From CBDCYS01 sp965226245 (lineage in GTDB: Bacteria > Acidobacteriota > Terriglobia > Bryobacterales > UBA6623): a stretch of DNA of 64,000 nucleotides. Position 1 is the stretch's first letter. Each line of letters begins with the position of its first letter. The DNA lies in contig CBDDCL010000015.1 of NCBI GenBank assembly GCA_965226245.1, positions 6,262,001 to 6,326,000 of the forward strand, written 5' to 3'. The position numbers and the translations under genes are program-made. This document shows, piece by piece, positions 7,618 to 16,486 of this stretch. The notes under the pieces are model-generated. The model ran no database searches and was not told the DNA's origin. It saw only the letters and a list, made by a program, of their open reading frames with translations.

Positions 7618-9360
7618 ATGGTCAAGTTTCTGTTAGGCATCCTCACCGGAATCGTGCTGGTGGTGGCACTGTTAGGCGTGATGGTCCTGGTTGCCTTCAC
7701 CTTGGGCTCGGAGCAGCCCGGCATCGAGGACGATTCGGTTCTGGTGATGCGGCTGCGGGGCGGCGTCCCGGAACACGTCGGAATCGAAATGTCATTCGGT
7801 TCCTGGGACTCCAAAACCCCGGCCACGCTGCTCGAAGTTCGCAACGCTTTCAAGAAAGCCGCGAAAGACGACCGCATTCGCGCCATCGCCCTGCATTGCG
7901 GAGGCCTCGGCGCCGGCTGGGGGAAGTCCCAAGAGATCCGCTGGGCGATCGAAGAGTTCAAGGAATCCGGAAAACCGATCGTCGCCTTTATCCAGGTGGA
8001 GGCCGGTACTCTCGATTATTTTGTCGCCAGTGCCGCCGATGAAGTCTACCTGGCGCCCGAAGCGTTCCTTGATGTCAAGGGGCTGCGGGCCGAGGTTTCC
8101 TTCTACAAAGACACGCTCGAGAAGCTGGGCGTCACGGCCGAGATGCAACAGATCGGCAAATACAAGAGTGCCGCCGAGCCCTGGTCGCGCTCGAGCATGT
8201 CGGACGAGTCGCGCGAAGTGATCGAGTCGATCCTCGATGAGGTCTACGGCCAGTTCTTGGAGACCGTGGCCCCCTCGCGCGACATGACCTCCGGCGCACT
8301 GCGAGAGGTGGTCGACAACGGCCCGTTTATTTCGAAGAAAGCGTTGGAAGCCGGGCTGGTCGACAAGCTGGGCTACGAGGACGAATTCTACGACGCGCTC
8401 AAAGAGAAACTCGGCCTCGAAGAGCTCAAGAAAGTCAGCTTTAGCCGTTATCGCAACGTTTCGTTGGAATCGCTCGATCTGACGGGCGACGCGCAAATCG
8501 CCATCGTCTACGCCGTGGGCAGCATCCTGCGCGGCGAGGGGGAATCCGGTGGTCTGCTTGGCGCGGACATACTCGGTTCCGACAGCTTTTCCCGCACCCT
8601 GCGGGAGGTCAAGGAAGACGAGGATATCAAAGCGGTTGTCCTCAGGATCGACTCCCCAGGTGGAGACGCCATTGCTTCCGATCAAATGTGGCGGGAGGTC
8701 AACCGCCTGCGGGAAGAGAAACCGATGGTCGTCTCGATGTCGAACCTGGCGGCCTCGGGAGGCTACTACATCGCGATGGCCGAGGCGCCGGTCGTGGCGT
8801 ATCCGGGAACTTATACGGGCTCGATCGGCGTTTTTTACGGGAAGGTCAACCTGCGCGGCCTCTACGACAAGATCGGAATCAAGAAAGAAGTCATCACGCG
8901 AGGGCGATTCGCCGCCATCGACAGCGATTACCATGGCTTCACGGATGCGGAACGGGCCAAAGTTCGCGAAAGCATCGAGGCGATTTACCAAGGCTTCGTC
9001 GAGAAGGTGGCTCAATCGAGAGGGCAGAAGTGGGGCGAGATTCACGAAGTCGCGCAGGGCCGCGTTTGGATGGGCAGCCAGGCCGAGCGCAACGGCTTGG
9101 TGGACGAGATCGGCGGCTTTGATACGGCGATTGAGATGGCCAAGGAGGCCGCTGGGATCCCCGAAGAAGACAAGGTTACGCTCATCATCTACCCGGCGCC
9201 GAAACCGTTTTTCGAAGTGCTGTTCGAGGGCGACTGGCTTGTCCGTGAGTCGCCGGCCCTCGCTTTGCTTCGCTCGGTGCTGCAAGATGTCCCGCACTGG
9301 CCCGCGCTGCTAGAGGGCGGTTTCCTGCGGATGCCCCCCTACTCGATCCGCATTCAATAG
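7618..9360 (+). CDS. sppA: Signal peptide peptidase SppA, 67K type
   Basis: A 580-residue membrane-anchored serine protease that degrades signal peptides left in the membrane. An N-terminal membrane anchor (about 4-27) precedes two tandem ClpP-like domains. The catalytic dyad can be placed: Lys183 in GKYKSAAEPW in the N-terminal domain and nucleophile Ser380 in NLAASGGYYIAMA in the C-terminal domain, as in E. coli SppA. The frame is open from a TTG at 7570, but the ATG at 7618 starts right at the membrane anchor and follows a GGAG, so it was preferred. The gene is intact and followed after 90 bp by the hydrolase gene on the same strand. Confidence 0.95.
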   Translation: MVKFLLGILTGIVLVVALLGVMVLVAFTLGSEQPGIEDDSVLVMRLRGGVPEHVGIEMSFGSWDSKTPATLLEVRNAFKKAAKDDRIRAIALHCGGLGAGWGKSQEIRWAIEEFKESGKPIVAFIQVEAGTLDYFVASAADEVYLAPEAFLDVKGLRAEVSFYKDTLEKLGVTAEMQQIGKYKSAAEPWSRSSMSDESREVIESILDEVYGQFLETVAPSRDMTSGALREVVDNGPFISKKALEAGLVDKLGYEDEFYDALKEKLGLEELKKVSFSRYRNVSLESLDLTGDAQIAIVYAVGSILRGEGESGGLLGADILGSDSFSRTLREVKEDEDIKAVVLRIDSPGGDAIASDQMWREVNRLREEKPMVVSMSNLAASGGYYIAMAEAPVVAYPGTYTGSIGVFYGKVNLRGLYDKIGIKKEVITRGRFAAIDSDYHGFTDAERAKVRESIEAIYQGFVEKVAQSRGQKWGEIHEVAQGRVWMGSQAERNGLVDEIGGFDTAIEMAKEAAGIPEEDKVTLIIYPAPKPFFEVLFEGDWLVRESPALALLRSVLQDVPHWPALLEGGFLRMPPYSIRIQ

Positions 9361-9450
9361 GGCCCGTGCCCACTGCCCCCCCGAGAAGACACTTCAGAGC
9401 CCCCGGCGGGAGCCGGCCCCCCAGAAACGCCCCAGCGGAGACCAAACTTA

Positions 9451-10533
9451 ATGACCCGCAGAACCCTGTTCCAGGGCCTGGCAGCCGCGGCCGCCGCGGT
9501 CCCAGCTCCTTCCGCACCTTCGAACCAAGACATCGCCATCTCGAGCGCCAACGGCTTGGCCTGTTGCGAAAAAGTCATTGACCTCATCCGCGCCGGAGGC
9601 GATACGCTCGACGCCGTTGTCGCCGGGGTCAACATCAACGAGGAAGACTCCGAGGACAACAGTGTCGGCTACGGCGGCTTGCCCAACGAAGAAGGAGTCG
9701 TCGAACTCGACGCTTGCGTCATGCACGGGCCCTCTCGCCGGGCCGGTTCGGTCGGCGCGCTGCGCGGTATCAAGACGCCCTCGAAAATCGTCAAGCTGGT
9801 CATGGAGCGCTCCGACCACGTCATGATCGTCGGCGAAGGCGCCCTGCGGTTCGCCCAGGCACATGGGTTCAAGGAAGAGAATCTCTTGACCGAAAAAGCG
9901 CGGCTGGCGTGGCTGATGTGGAAAGAATCGGGCAACGGCGACTGGGGACCCGGCCTCGATGCGCCTCCGAAGCCCGCCGGTCAGGCTGAGCTACGCGGGC
10001 GCTATCCCGAAGCCAAACCGGAGTGGCTGGCCTGGGCGAGGGGGGTGCTCGAGGACCGGCCCAGCGGCACCATCAACTGCCTGGCCCTCAACCGCAAGGG
10101 CGAAATGTCGGGCTGCACCACCACCAGCGGGCTGGCCTGGAAGATTCCCGGACGCGTCGGCGACTCCCCCATCATCGCCGTCGGCCTCTACGTTGATCAA
10201 GATGTGGGAACAGGCGGCTCCACCGGCCGCGGCGAGGAGAACATCCGCATCGCCGGCGCCCACACCGTCGTCGAAAACATGAGGCACGGCATGAGCCCGG
10301 GAAAAGCCTGCCTCGACGCCCTCCGCCGGGTCTCCCGCAACTACAACGACGACAAAGCGCGCCTGACCTTCGGGCTGAACTTCTACGCCCTGCGAAAGGA
10401 CGGCGAGTACGGAGCGGCCTCGCTGTGGAGCCATTCCGGAACAGGCACAAAACGCCGGCGAAGAAGGTTCGTCGTCAACGACGGCTCCGGCAGCCGCCAC
10501 CTCGAGATGGCCTACCTCTACCCCTCTGCCTAG
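9451..10533 (+). CDS. N(4)-(beta-N-acetylglucosaminyl)-L-asparaginase / isoaspartyl peptidase family
   Basis: A 360-residue N-terminal-nucleophile hydrolase (asparaginase type 2). The N-terminus MTRRTLFQGLAAAAAAV is Tat-like, so export is likely. The precursor should cleave itself before Thr207 (GTINCLALN), freeing the catalytic threonine. Other landmarks are DNSVGYGGLPNEEG in the alpha part and GTGGSTGRGEENIR in the beta part. Glycosylasparaginases split the GlcNAc-Asn bond of glycoproteins and relatives act on isoaspartyl dipeptides; sequence alone does not separate these. Same strand as sppA, 90 bp downstream. Confidence 0.88.
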   Translation: MTRRTLFQGLAAAAAAVPAPSAPSNQDIAISSANGLACCEKVIDLIRAGGDTLDAVVAGVNINEEDSEDNSVGYGGLPNEEGVVELDACVMHGPSRRAGSVGALRGIKTPSKIVKLVMERSDHVMIVGEGALRFAQAHGFKEENLLTEKARLAWLMWKESGNGDWGPGLDAPPKPAGQAELRGRYPEAKPEWLAWARGVLEDRPSGTINCLALNRKGEMSGCTTTSGLAWKIPGRVGDSPIIAVGLYVDQDVGTGGSTGRGEENIRIAGAHTVVENMRHGMSPGKACLDALRRVSRNYNDDKARLTFGLNFYALRKDGEYGAASLWSHSGTGTKRRRRRFVVNDGSGSRHLEMAYLYPSA

Positions 10534-10697
10534 TCCGAAACAGAGCCCAGAACGCCAGTGACGGGTCCAAGCAGAAAGGGGTATTGAGCGGTCTATCGCT
10601 CCTGGATCGGCGCCCGTTCCCGGCTTCGGCGCTCGTCCGCGGCGGCTGCCCGCGGGGATCAACAGCGCCGCATCCGGTTCGCGCCGCCCGGGCTGCC

Positions 10698-10895
10698 TTA
10701 ATTTTCCAGGGCGTCGAGTTGGGCCTCGACTTCTTTCCAGTCGTAGAGCGGGTCGTCTTTGTGCTTTTCGCAGTAGAGGATGTCCGCTTCATCTTCAGTA
10801 ATGGACTTCCGTTCAGGTGAAACGCGTCGCCGCGTCCCTAGAGAGAGTTCGCCACGTGCAGGTGTGGAGTTTTGTGGATTCAAGGATTTCCGCAT
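10698..10895 (-). CDS. Small hypothetical protein, possible antitoxin-like
   Basis: A 65-residue frame ending in ITEDEADILYCEKHKDDP and LYDWKEVEAQLDALEN. The acidic, helix-prone C-terminus and the position beside a TA island suggest an antitoxin-type protein, but I recognise no family. The first 30 residues are basic and low-complexity, so the true start may be internal. The frame is free of internal stops and its composition does not look like a shadow of another gene. Confidence 0.45.
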   Translation of the reverse strand: MRKSLNPQNSTPARGELSLGTRRRVSPERKSITEDEADILYCEKHKDDPLYDWKEVEAQLDALEN

Positions 10896-10991
10896 GACGC
10901 CGCCACGACTTCATTATAGGTATCGAGACGTTTTTTGATCAGCGTTCAACGGTGCGCGCAACGGCTGCAACGCATCTTGAGGTGCTCTGTG

Positions 10992-11010
10992 TGCTAGCAT
11001 AATGCTAGCA
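10992..11010. promoter_or_regulatory. Paired palindromes upstream of the FitA-like antitoxin
   Basis: The self-complementary octamer TGCTAGCA occurs twice, at 10992-10999 and 11003-11010, separated by TAA, a few bases before the antitoxin ATG at 11023. This has the form of an autoregulatory operator for a ribbon-helix-helix antitoxin dimer. Confidence 0.65.
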
Positions 11011-11022
11011 AACAAGGCGAAT

Positions 11023-11250
11023 ATGGCAACCCTGACCATCCGAAACGTGCCGCCACGCGTCGTGAAGTCGCTGAAAGCGCTGGCGCGGAGAAGCCGGCGC
11101 TCCATGGAAGAAGAAGTGCGGGAACTGCTTGAAAGCTACACCGCTGAACGTCGCTCTGTCCTCAAACAAATTGAGGCGGCGTGGGCGGCACAGCCTCGCC
11201 GGCCGACCGCCGAACAGATAGAGGACTGGATCGGAGCCGGTCGCCAGTGA
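11023..11250 (+). CDS. FitA/VapB-like RHH antitoxin
   Basis: A 75-residue antitoxin. MATLTIRNVPPRVVKSLKAL and RRSMEEEVRELLE are typical of FitA/VapB ribbon-helix-helix antitoxins; the C-terminal part (PTAEQIEDWIGAGRQ) should bind the toxin. The ATG at 11023 begins the conserved part; an in-frame ATG at 11002 lies inside the putative operator. The stop overlaps the toxin start by 4 bp, indicating translational coupling. Confidence 0.85.
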   Translation: MATLTIRNVPPRVVKSLKALARRSRRSMEEEVRELLESYTAERRSVLKQIEAAWAAQPRRPTAEQIEDWIGAGRQ

Positions 11251-11660
11251 GGGCCGTCGTCGATACGAACGTTGTAGCGTACTTTCTGTTCGGCACCGAG
11301 CCCTTCGCCGACGAGACCCGCCGCTTCTGGGACGCGGTTCGCGAGCCGATCGCGCCGGCGCTCTGGGAGGCAGAGCTGGCCAACGTCGTCTGGATGGCGA
11401 TTCGCACCGGCGTCATCGAAGCCCACGAGGGACCAAAGCGGCTGGACCTTGCGGCCCGTCTTGGCATCCACTCGGTGCCGAGCAGGAAGCTTTGGCACGG
11501 GGCGGTCACCCGCGCTGTTCGGTCGGGGATAGCCGCTTACGACACCCTATTCGTCGAGCTTGCCGACCGCGAACGGCTTCCCCTGGCAACCTTCGATAAA
11601 AAGGTGCTCGCCACTTTCCCCGAGATTGCCAAGCGTCCGGGCGTTCTTGTTGCAAACTGA
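11247..11660 (+). CDS. PIN domain toxin (VapC/FitB-like)
   Basis: A 137-residue PIN ribonuclease starting with GTG within the antitoxin stop codon. Acidic residues are in place: VVDTNVVAYF (Asp), LWEAELANVV (Glu), AYDTLFVELA (Asp) and ATFDKKVLATF (Asp). Complete and tightly coupled to the antitoxin, so this module is probably functional. It is unlike the PIN toxin at 5.4 kb apart from the fold. Target RNA unknown. Confidence 0.9.
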   Translation: MRAVVDTNVVAYFLFGTEPFADETRRFWDAVREPIAPALWEAELANVVWMAIRTGVIEAHEGPKRLDLAARLGIHSVPSRKLWHGAVTRAVRSGIAAYDTLFVELADRERLPLATFDKKVLATFPEIAKRPGVLVAN

Positions 11661-11733
11661 AACAACTGCCGGGCGAAAGACGGCTTGAGCGAAGAGGCAG
11701 AGAAGGGCGATCCCTTTAGGCGTAGTGTTCCTG

Positions 11734-11762
11734 TTGACAAGTGTCGATTGACGCATTACACT
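11734..11762 (+). promoter_or_regulatory. Sigma70-type promoter of higBA locus 1
   Basis: TTGACA at 11734-11739 and TACACT at 11757-11762 with exactly 17 bases between them, ending 16 bases before the higB start. AGTGT and ACACT inside it form an inverted repeat that could be the HigA operator. The same layout recurs at the second hig locus (52507-52535). Confidence 0.7.
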
Positions 11763-11778
11763 CAACGAATGATGCCCC

Positions 11779-12057
11779 ATGATAAGGAGCTTCCACCATC
11801 GCGGACTCAAGCGTTTTTTTGAGCGCGGCGACCGCCGCCTGATCCGTCCCGATCTGCAAGACCGGGTGGAAGCTATGCTCGCCCAGCTCGATGTCGCTAG
11901 CTCGCCCGAGGCGATGCGCATTCCCAACTACCGGCTGCATGCGCTCAAAGGCGACCTGAAAGGTTATTGGTCGGTGACCGTGAAGACGAACTGGCGCATC
12001 ATCTTCCGCTTTGAAGACGAGGACGTCTGCGACGTGGAGCTGATCGATTACCACTAA
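11779..12057 (+). CDS. higB: HigB-like toxin (RelE superfamily)
   Basis: A 92-residue RelE/HigB-type toxin, a ribosome-dependent mRNA endonuclease. It has the family signature of this group: IRSFHHRGLKRFFERGD at the start, NYRLHALKGDLKGYWSVTV in the middle and NWRIIFRFED near the C-terminus. Toxin-first order with HigA 16 bp downstream is classic for hig loci. Intact. The second, frameshifted copy at 52.5 kb is its homologue. Confidence 0.92.
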   Translation: MIRSFHHRGLKRFFERGDRRLIRPDLQDRVEAMLAQLDVASSPEAMRIPNYRLHALKGDLKGYWSVTVKTNWRIIFRFEDEDVCDVELIDYH

Positions 12058-12073
12058 CGAAAGGAGAACGGCC

Positions 12074-12370
12074 ATGCCCATGAAAAACCCGCCGCATCCC
12101 GGCAAAGTCGTGCGCGTTTCCTGTCTGGAGCCTCTTGGCCTGAACGTCACCGAAGGAGCGAAGGTGCTCGGCGTCAGCCGCCAAGCGCTCTCGAACCTGG
12201 TCAATGGCCGCGCCGGCATGTCGGCCGAAATGGCGATACGGCTCGCCAAGGCCTTCGGTTCCATGACGGAAACTTGGATACGCCTGCAAGCCGCCTACGA
12301 TGTTGCCCAGGCGCAAGCACGCGAGGACGAGATCAAGGTCGAGCGCTACGAGCCGCGGCCGGCGGCGTAG
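12074..12370 (+). CDS. higA: HigA-like antitoxin
   Basis: A 98-residue HTH_XRE antitoxin. MPMKNPPHPGKVVR is the conserved opening of HigA/VapI proteins; the helix-turn-helix is GAKVLGVSRQALSNLVNGR and MSAEMAIRLAKAFG follows. AAGGAG precedes the ATG. It should neutralise the upstream HigB and repress the promoter at 11734-11762. Closely similar to the HigA at 52.8 kb, with identical first residues (MPMKNPPHPG). Confidence 0.93.
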   Translation: MPMKNPPHPGKVVRVSCLEPLGLNVTEGAKVLGVSRQALSNLVNGRAGMSAEMAIRLAKAFGSMTETWIRLQAAYDVAQAQAREDEIKVERYEPRPAA

Positions 12371-12392
12371 ATAGGGCCACAAGTTTGGCCGC

Positions 12393-12536
12393 TCACCGCC
12401 CCGACGAGGTTGCGGCTTGTTGAGCGTGAAAGCAAGCGGCGTCAAAAGCGCCTGCTTCGATCGTCGCATCGACAGCGATGAGATCACTCTCGGCCTTCTT
12501 TCGCCAACCTTCCACAAGGTCAGCTTTCTCTTTCAT
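12393..12536 (-). pseudogene. Truncated HEPN domain gene (HepT-like)
   Basis: The frame begins MKEKADLVEGWRKKAESDL and runs to FDAACFHAQQAATSSGR, then stops after 47 residues. HEPN toxins of MNT/HEPN pairs are normally 120-140 residues and continue after FHAQQAAEK with the helix that carries the RX4-6H active site, which is missing here. It overlaps the end of the broken nucleotidyltransferase upstream by 17 bp, the normal layout of the pair. Non-functional as a HEPN ribonuclease. Confidence 0.75.
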
Positions 12537-12840
12537 AGAGCACCCTGCCCTCCCGTATTGCCGTCGTGACAAATGCCTGCGGCACTTTGCTCCATTCCTC
12601 GATTTCCGTCGGAGTGTAGACGACGACCTCCACCTCGATAGGCAGATCCGCGAGAGCCGCGTAGATTGGGGCCGAGCGCTGGAACCGCGGGGCTTGCGAA
12701 GACCACACAACGAGAATGTCGAAATCGCTGTTCTCCCGAGCCTCGGACCGGGCTTGACTGCCGAACAGAACGATGCGCTACGGATCCGCAACCCTTCGAA
12801 CTCGATCAACAATTTGCCGCAGGATGTCGCGTCGTTTCCA
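12520..12840 (-). pseudogene. MNT-type nucleotidyltransferase antitoxin with an in-frame amber stop
   Basis: Read on the minus strand the frame gives RRDILRQIVDRVRRVADP, a TAG (12778-12780), then RIVLFGSQARSEARENSDFD and ILVVWSS, ending VTTAIREGRVLYERES. This is a complete minimal nucleotidyltransferase with the GSQAR and DFD active-site motifs, interrupted by one stop where the family usually has Glu or Lys. No good start codon is visible either. Together with the truncated HEPN gene it is a decayed MNT/HEPN module, or it is rescued by internal initiation, which would lose the N-terminal helix. Confidence 0.75.
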
Positions 12841-12952
12841 TAAGCAGAGTTCTCTACTCTATTTTCGCTGAATTTATTCCGGGCGGATAACCCAGCCTCC
12901 GCCAGGCGCGCCAGCCCTGGAACAGCTAACAACCCTCCGCCAGGCCAACAGC

Positions 12953-14977
12953 TCACAGCCCCGAGGCGAAGTTGTGATGATGCCGCCCGTTGAGCGCGGC
13001 TTCGATGCTCATCGTCACTGACAAGCGATCCTGGGCCCCCATCAGGCTGTAGATTTCTCTCGTCGGGCTGAAGCCCTCCGGAATCCGCCCGTAAAACGTC
13101 AGCCGGCGCGGCGCGAGAAGGCCGGCTACTTCGGGCAGATCGGTGTGCCGCAGGACATCCAGAAAGACCGGCCCCGCGCGGTGGGTCGTGGGCGGGTCCG
13201 CCAGCATCACCTGGCCGATGCGATGATCGAGCAGGGCGGCATAAAGCCCCAGGATGCCCGAGTCACCGATGCCGAGCGTCGCGATGGGCGAGTTCACGCC
13301 TTGCTCAGCCAGCACGTCGACCGCGCGCAGGACGTCCCACAAGCGCATGGAATCCACCGTCCGCCCCACATGCATCCCGTTGCGAAGCGTGTCTTTCCAG
13401 AACTTCTTGCCCCACGAAACCTCCCCGATGCCTCGCGGGTAGACAATCATCAGCGGGTTCGTTTTCAAACGGGTAACCGGACGGAGCGTGTCGCGCACGG
13501 CCTGCGGATCTTCTCCATCGGAAGCGATGTAGAGCAGGGCCGGTCCGGGAGTCTCGGCCGCTTTGCGGTAAAGCACTTGAATCGGCACGCCAGGCTCGGA
13601 TTCAAACTGCAACGACTCAAAGCCTGAGGGCGCTTCGATCAGTCCCGGCCCAACATTCAACGCCGAATGCGCCACGGGAAACGAGCGAAACAGCGATTGC
13701 TTGCTCAGAACCTTTTGCAGCTCTTCGCGGCGCGTCTCCCAGGCCTGCTTCGTTGCGAAGGAGCGCGGCTGAGGGTCCCGAATCAGCATCCGGTGCACCC
13801 GGTAATTCTGGGCGTCCTTCGGCGGACTCCCGGCGAACACCGCGAGCTGCTCGCCCGGCAGGTCCGTATAGCTGAGATCAATCTCGCGCTTGGGGATCTG
13901 CTTCAGCCAGCGGTCAAACCACTGGACGGCTTCCCCGCGCAGCAGATCGGAGTCTTTGTGAGCGGTGTCGACGACCAGGTTCTTGAACTTTTCGCTTCCG
14001 CCGTAGGAGGCGTAGAGCTTCCCGATCGTCCGCTCGAATTCTTTGTATCCGGGCACGGGGAACAGCAGATCCTTTCGCCCGTGCATCATGTAGAGCGGAC
14101 GCGGAGCGATCAGCGCGCCTTGGTGCATCATATCGTGCATGTGGCTGTTGATCAGGAACATGCAGTCGCAATGACGCCGCTGCGTGTTGGCCTCCACATT
14201 GGCGGCGTAGGTGCTATTGCCCATCACCGGCACGGCAACCTTGATACGAGGCTCGACGGCCGCGGAAAACCAGCTCATGGCGGCGCCACCGGAGCGGCCC
14301 GTGATTCCGAAGCGGGTCTTGTCCACCTCGGGGCGCGTTTCGAGGTAATCAAGCGCGCGGATCACGTTCCAAACCTCGACCCCGGCGGGCGTGTAGCCAC
14401 GAGAGTACCAGTCATACATTTCGTTGTTGAGGATGCCGTGGTGCAGCGCGAACGTCTCGGCAATCTGGATGGAATCGATGATCATCGCGACATAACCATG
14501 GCGGGCAAACGTGATCGGGTGCCGCTGGTACATCACCTTGTTGCCGTGCGGCGAGTAGGCGTGGCCGCAGACATAGATCACGGCCGGCAAAGGGCCGTCG
14601 CGCTTCTTCGGGACGTAAAGATTGGCCGTCACGAATACTTGCGGCATGCTCTCGAAGGCGATCTTCTCGATGGTGTATTCCGGCTGGTCGATCACGCCCG
14701 TGATTTGGACCTTGAGCGGCGTGCGGGGCGGCAATGGGTCGAGGCCCAGCATCTGGAGCGTTTCTTTGCGGCGCTGCTGGCGGACTTTTTCCCAGGTGTC
14801 CTTTGATGAGATTTCTTGGGCTGCGGCGTCGGTGATGCGCCGGGCCTCGCGGATCAGGTATTCGGTGACTTGCTGCTTGCTCCGCAGCATCTGTTCGTAG
14901 GGGTTGGGTTTCTCCTGGGCGCGGAGCGGTATCAGGGAGAAAAACAGAAGCACGATGGTGGGAATCCGGTAGCGCAT
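12953..14977 (-). CDS. Exported alpha/beta hydrolase, acetyl xylan esterase-like
   Basis: A 674-residue protein with a signal peptide (about 1-20, ending LRAQ). The N-terminal two thirds are an alpha/beta hydrolase of the acetyl-xylan-esterase/dienelactone-hydrolase type: oxyanion region VIYVCGHAYSPHG at about 133-145, nucleophile Ser229 in GITGRSGGAAMSWF, and AHKDSDLLR probably supplying the His. The last part has a second, hydrolase-like region with GIGDSG. Such exported two-part hydrolases are common in Acidobacteriota and probably deacetylate or de-esterify plant polymers. The substrate cannot be told from sequence. Stands alone on its strand. Confidence 0.82.
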   Translation of the reverse strand: MRYRIPTIVLLFFSLIPLRAQEKPNPYEQMLRSKQQVTEYLIREARRITDAAAQEISSKDTWEKVRQQRRKETLQMLGLDPLPPRTPLKVQITGVIDQPEYTIEKIAFESMPQVFVTANLYVPKKRDGPLPAVIYVCGHAYSPHGNKVMYQRHPITFARHGYVAMIIDSIQIAETFALHHGILNNEMYDWYSRGYTPAGVEVWNVIRALDYLETRPEVDKTRFGITGRSGGAAMSWFSAAVEPRIKVAVPVMGNSTYAANVEANTQRRHCDCMFLINSHMHDMMHQGALIAPRPLYMMHGRKDLLFPVPGYKEFERTIGKLYASYGGSEKFKNLVVDTAHKDSDLLRGEAVQWFDRWLKQIPKREIDLSYTDLPGEQLAVFAGSPPKDAQNYRVHRMLIRDPQPRSFATKQAWETRREELQKVLSKQSLFRSFPVAHSALNVGPGLIEAPSGFESLQFESEPGVPIQVLYRKAAETPGPALLYIASDGEDPQAVRDTLRPVTRLKTNPLMIVYPRGIGEVSWGKKFWKDTLRNGMHVGRTVDSMRLWDVLRAVDVLAEQGVNSPIATLGIGDSGILGLYAALLDHRIGQVMLADPPTTHRAGPVFLDVLRHTDLPEVAGLLAPRRLTFYGRIPEGFSPTREIYSLMGAQDRLSVTMSIEAALNGRHHHNFASGL

Positions 14978-15442
14978 TTGAGGCCACTATAGCGAAGTGA
15001 CGCCCGGAGCGGCATAGCTGCGACCCCAGGCGAAGCCGTGCCTGTGTTTGTGACCTTTCCAGCTTTCACTGGCGCTCGTTGAAGGGGACGGGGCGCAGGA
15101 AACAACCGATCCAAAAACGAGCCCCAACCCGGCGACACCCAACACAGCGGCCACAAGCCTCAGCCACCCACCACAGCCACCACAAGCCTGAGCCACGTTC
15201 ACGTGGCTTGGTCTCCAATAGGCCGGTCCTTTTAGAGCCGGTTGACCAGCGCCCCGAAGTTGTTCTTCAGCCCGTTTCAACGGGCTTTCATTCCGCCCTG
15301 ATCACGACCGTCTCCGGCAACTTACGAAAGGGCGCGGCGGCCCGAGGTGGCGCGCGCCTCCTGGCGGGCCGCGTCGGCCTCCGGGCCGACGTAAGGTGTC
15401 ATCGCCTGCATCGCGCGAATTTCATGATGCAGCTACTCATGG
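14978..15442. other. Intergenic region with hairpin repeats
   Basis: No gene seen. It contains GCCACGTTCACGTGGC (15192-15207), a perfect 6-bp hairpin followed by CTTGGTCTCCAATAGG, which recurs in similar form near 58065-58095. It also contains AGCCCGTTTCAACGGGCT (15270-15287), an 8-bp perfect inverted repeat. These look like dispersed REP-type elements rather than terminators, as no T tract follows. Confidence 0.5.
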
Positions 15443-16486
15443 TCACGGCTCCGAGGCTACGTAAAACGCCGGCCGTTCGATTGATTCCACCTTCTCGGGC
15501 ATCCCCGATTTCAGTGAGCGCAGGCATGCCTCCGCCGCCAGCAGCGTCGTGTAGCCGTCCCAGGCACTGGGGCCTTCGGCGCTGCCCCGCTGCACGCTTT
15601 CGACCCACTGCTGAATCTCTAACCGGTAGGCGGTATCGAAGCGCTCGAGCCAGTCGGCGTCAACCCGTTGAGCGCGCGCTTCATCGCGCCGGATCACCGC
15701 GCCCTGGGAAGGTTCCGTCCCGACAATCCCGTGCTCGCCGGTCACCTCGACTCCGACCTCATAGCCGTAGCGGGCGTTCATATTGACTTCGATGGTGGCC
15801 AAGCATCCTCCGCTCAAGACCATTTGGACTAGCTGAAGATCCAATACACCGTCGCTACCTGGGGTGCTGGTTTCGCCCGTGCTCGCCCCGCGGATAAAGA
15901 CCTCTTCGATTTCCTGCCCCAAAAGCCATCGCGCCGAGTAGAGGTCGTGAATGCAGGAGTTGATCACCACCAATTCGCTGGTCATGCCGGGAAAGGGCTC
16001 CTGGTTGCGGTGCCAGCCCTTGAACAGAATAGGTCGGCCCACGGCCCCCGAGTCCAGCGCATTCTTGACGGCGACATGGCGGGGGTCGTAGCGCCGCATG
16101 AAGCCGACTTGGACGAGCCGCCGCCCGAGTTGTGACTCCGCTTCAACGACGTTCTTAGCGGCGGTGGCAGTCGTTGCCAGAGGTTTCTCGCAGAGAACGG
16201 GTTTGTTTTGCCGCAAGCACTCCAGAGTAAGAACAGGGTGGGTGGGATCGGGCGAGGCGATTACAACCGCCTGCACGGCATCGGCACGGATCAGCTCCCC
16301 GGCGTCCTCGAACACCCTGGCGCCGCCGCAATCGGCCGCGACTGAACGCGCGCGGCCCGGATCGAGGTCCATGATCGCGGCGACCCTGGCCTGAGCCACG
16401 TGGTTGTGCAGATTCCGGGCGTGACGGGCGCCCATGCCTCCCGTGCCAATCACACCGACAGATACGGGCAAATCATCCTTACTCAT
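15443..16486 (-). CDS. Gfo/Idh/MocA family oxidoreductase (inositol 2-dehydrogenase-like)
   Basis: A 347-residue NAD(P)-dependent sugar or polyol dehydrogenase. VGVIGTGGMGARHARNL is the Rossmann nucleotide-binding motif, CEKPLA (about residue 95) is the family's EKP motif, and the C-terminal domain has INSCIHDLYSARWLLG with the conserved HD. The frame is open further upstream, but the ATG at 16486 begins right before the Rossmann fold. It is divergent from the methylmalonate-semialdehyde-type dehydrogenase, a combination reminiscent of myo-inositol catabolism (iolG with iolA), though no other iol gene is present. Substrate unproven. Confidence 0.88.
   Translation of the reverse strand: MSKDDLPVSVGVIGTGGMGARHARNLHNHVAQARVAAIMDLDPGRARSVAADCGGARVFEDAGELIRADAVQAVVIASPDPTHPVLTLECLRQNKPVLCEKPLATTATAAKNVVEAESQLGRRLVQVGFMRRYDPRHVAVKNALDSGAVGRPILFKGWHRNQEPFPGMTSELVVINSCIHDLYSARWLLGQEIEEVFIRGASTGETSTPGSDGVLDLQLVQMVLSGGCLATIEVNMNARYGYEVGVEVTGEHGIVGTEPSQGAVIRRDEARAQRVDADWLERFDTAYRLEIQQWVESVQRGSAEGPSAWDGYTTLLAAEACLRSLKSGMPEKVESIERPAFYVASEP

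Noticed and set aside
9403..9416. CCGGC-GGGA-GCCGG hairpin between sppA and the hydrolase gene as a terminator
   Set aside because: Stem of only 5 bp and no T tract follows.
13145..14806. Long plus-strand frames opposite the exported hydrolase gene
   Set aside because: They are antisense shadows (His/Arg/Val-rich) of a gene with clear signal peptide and nucleophile motif.
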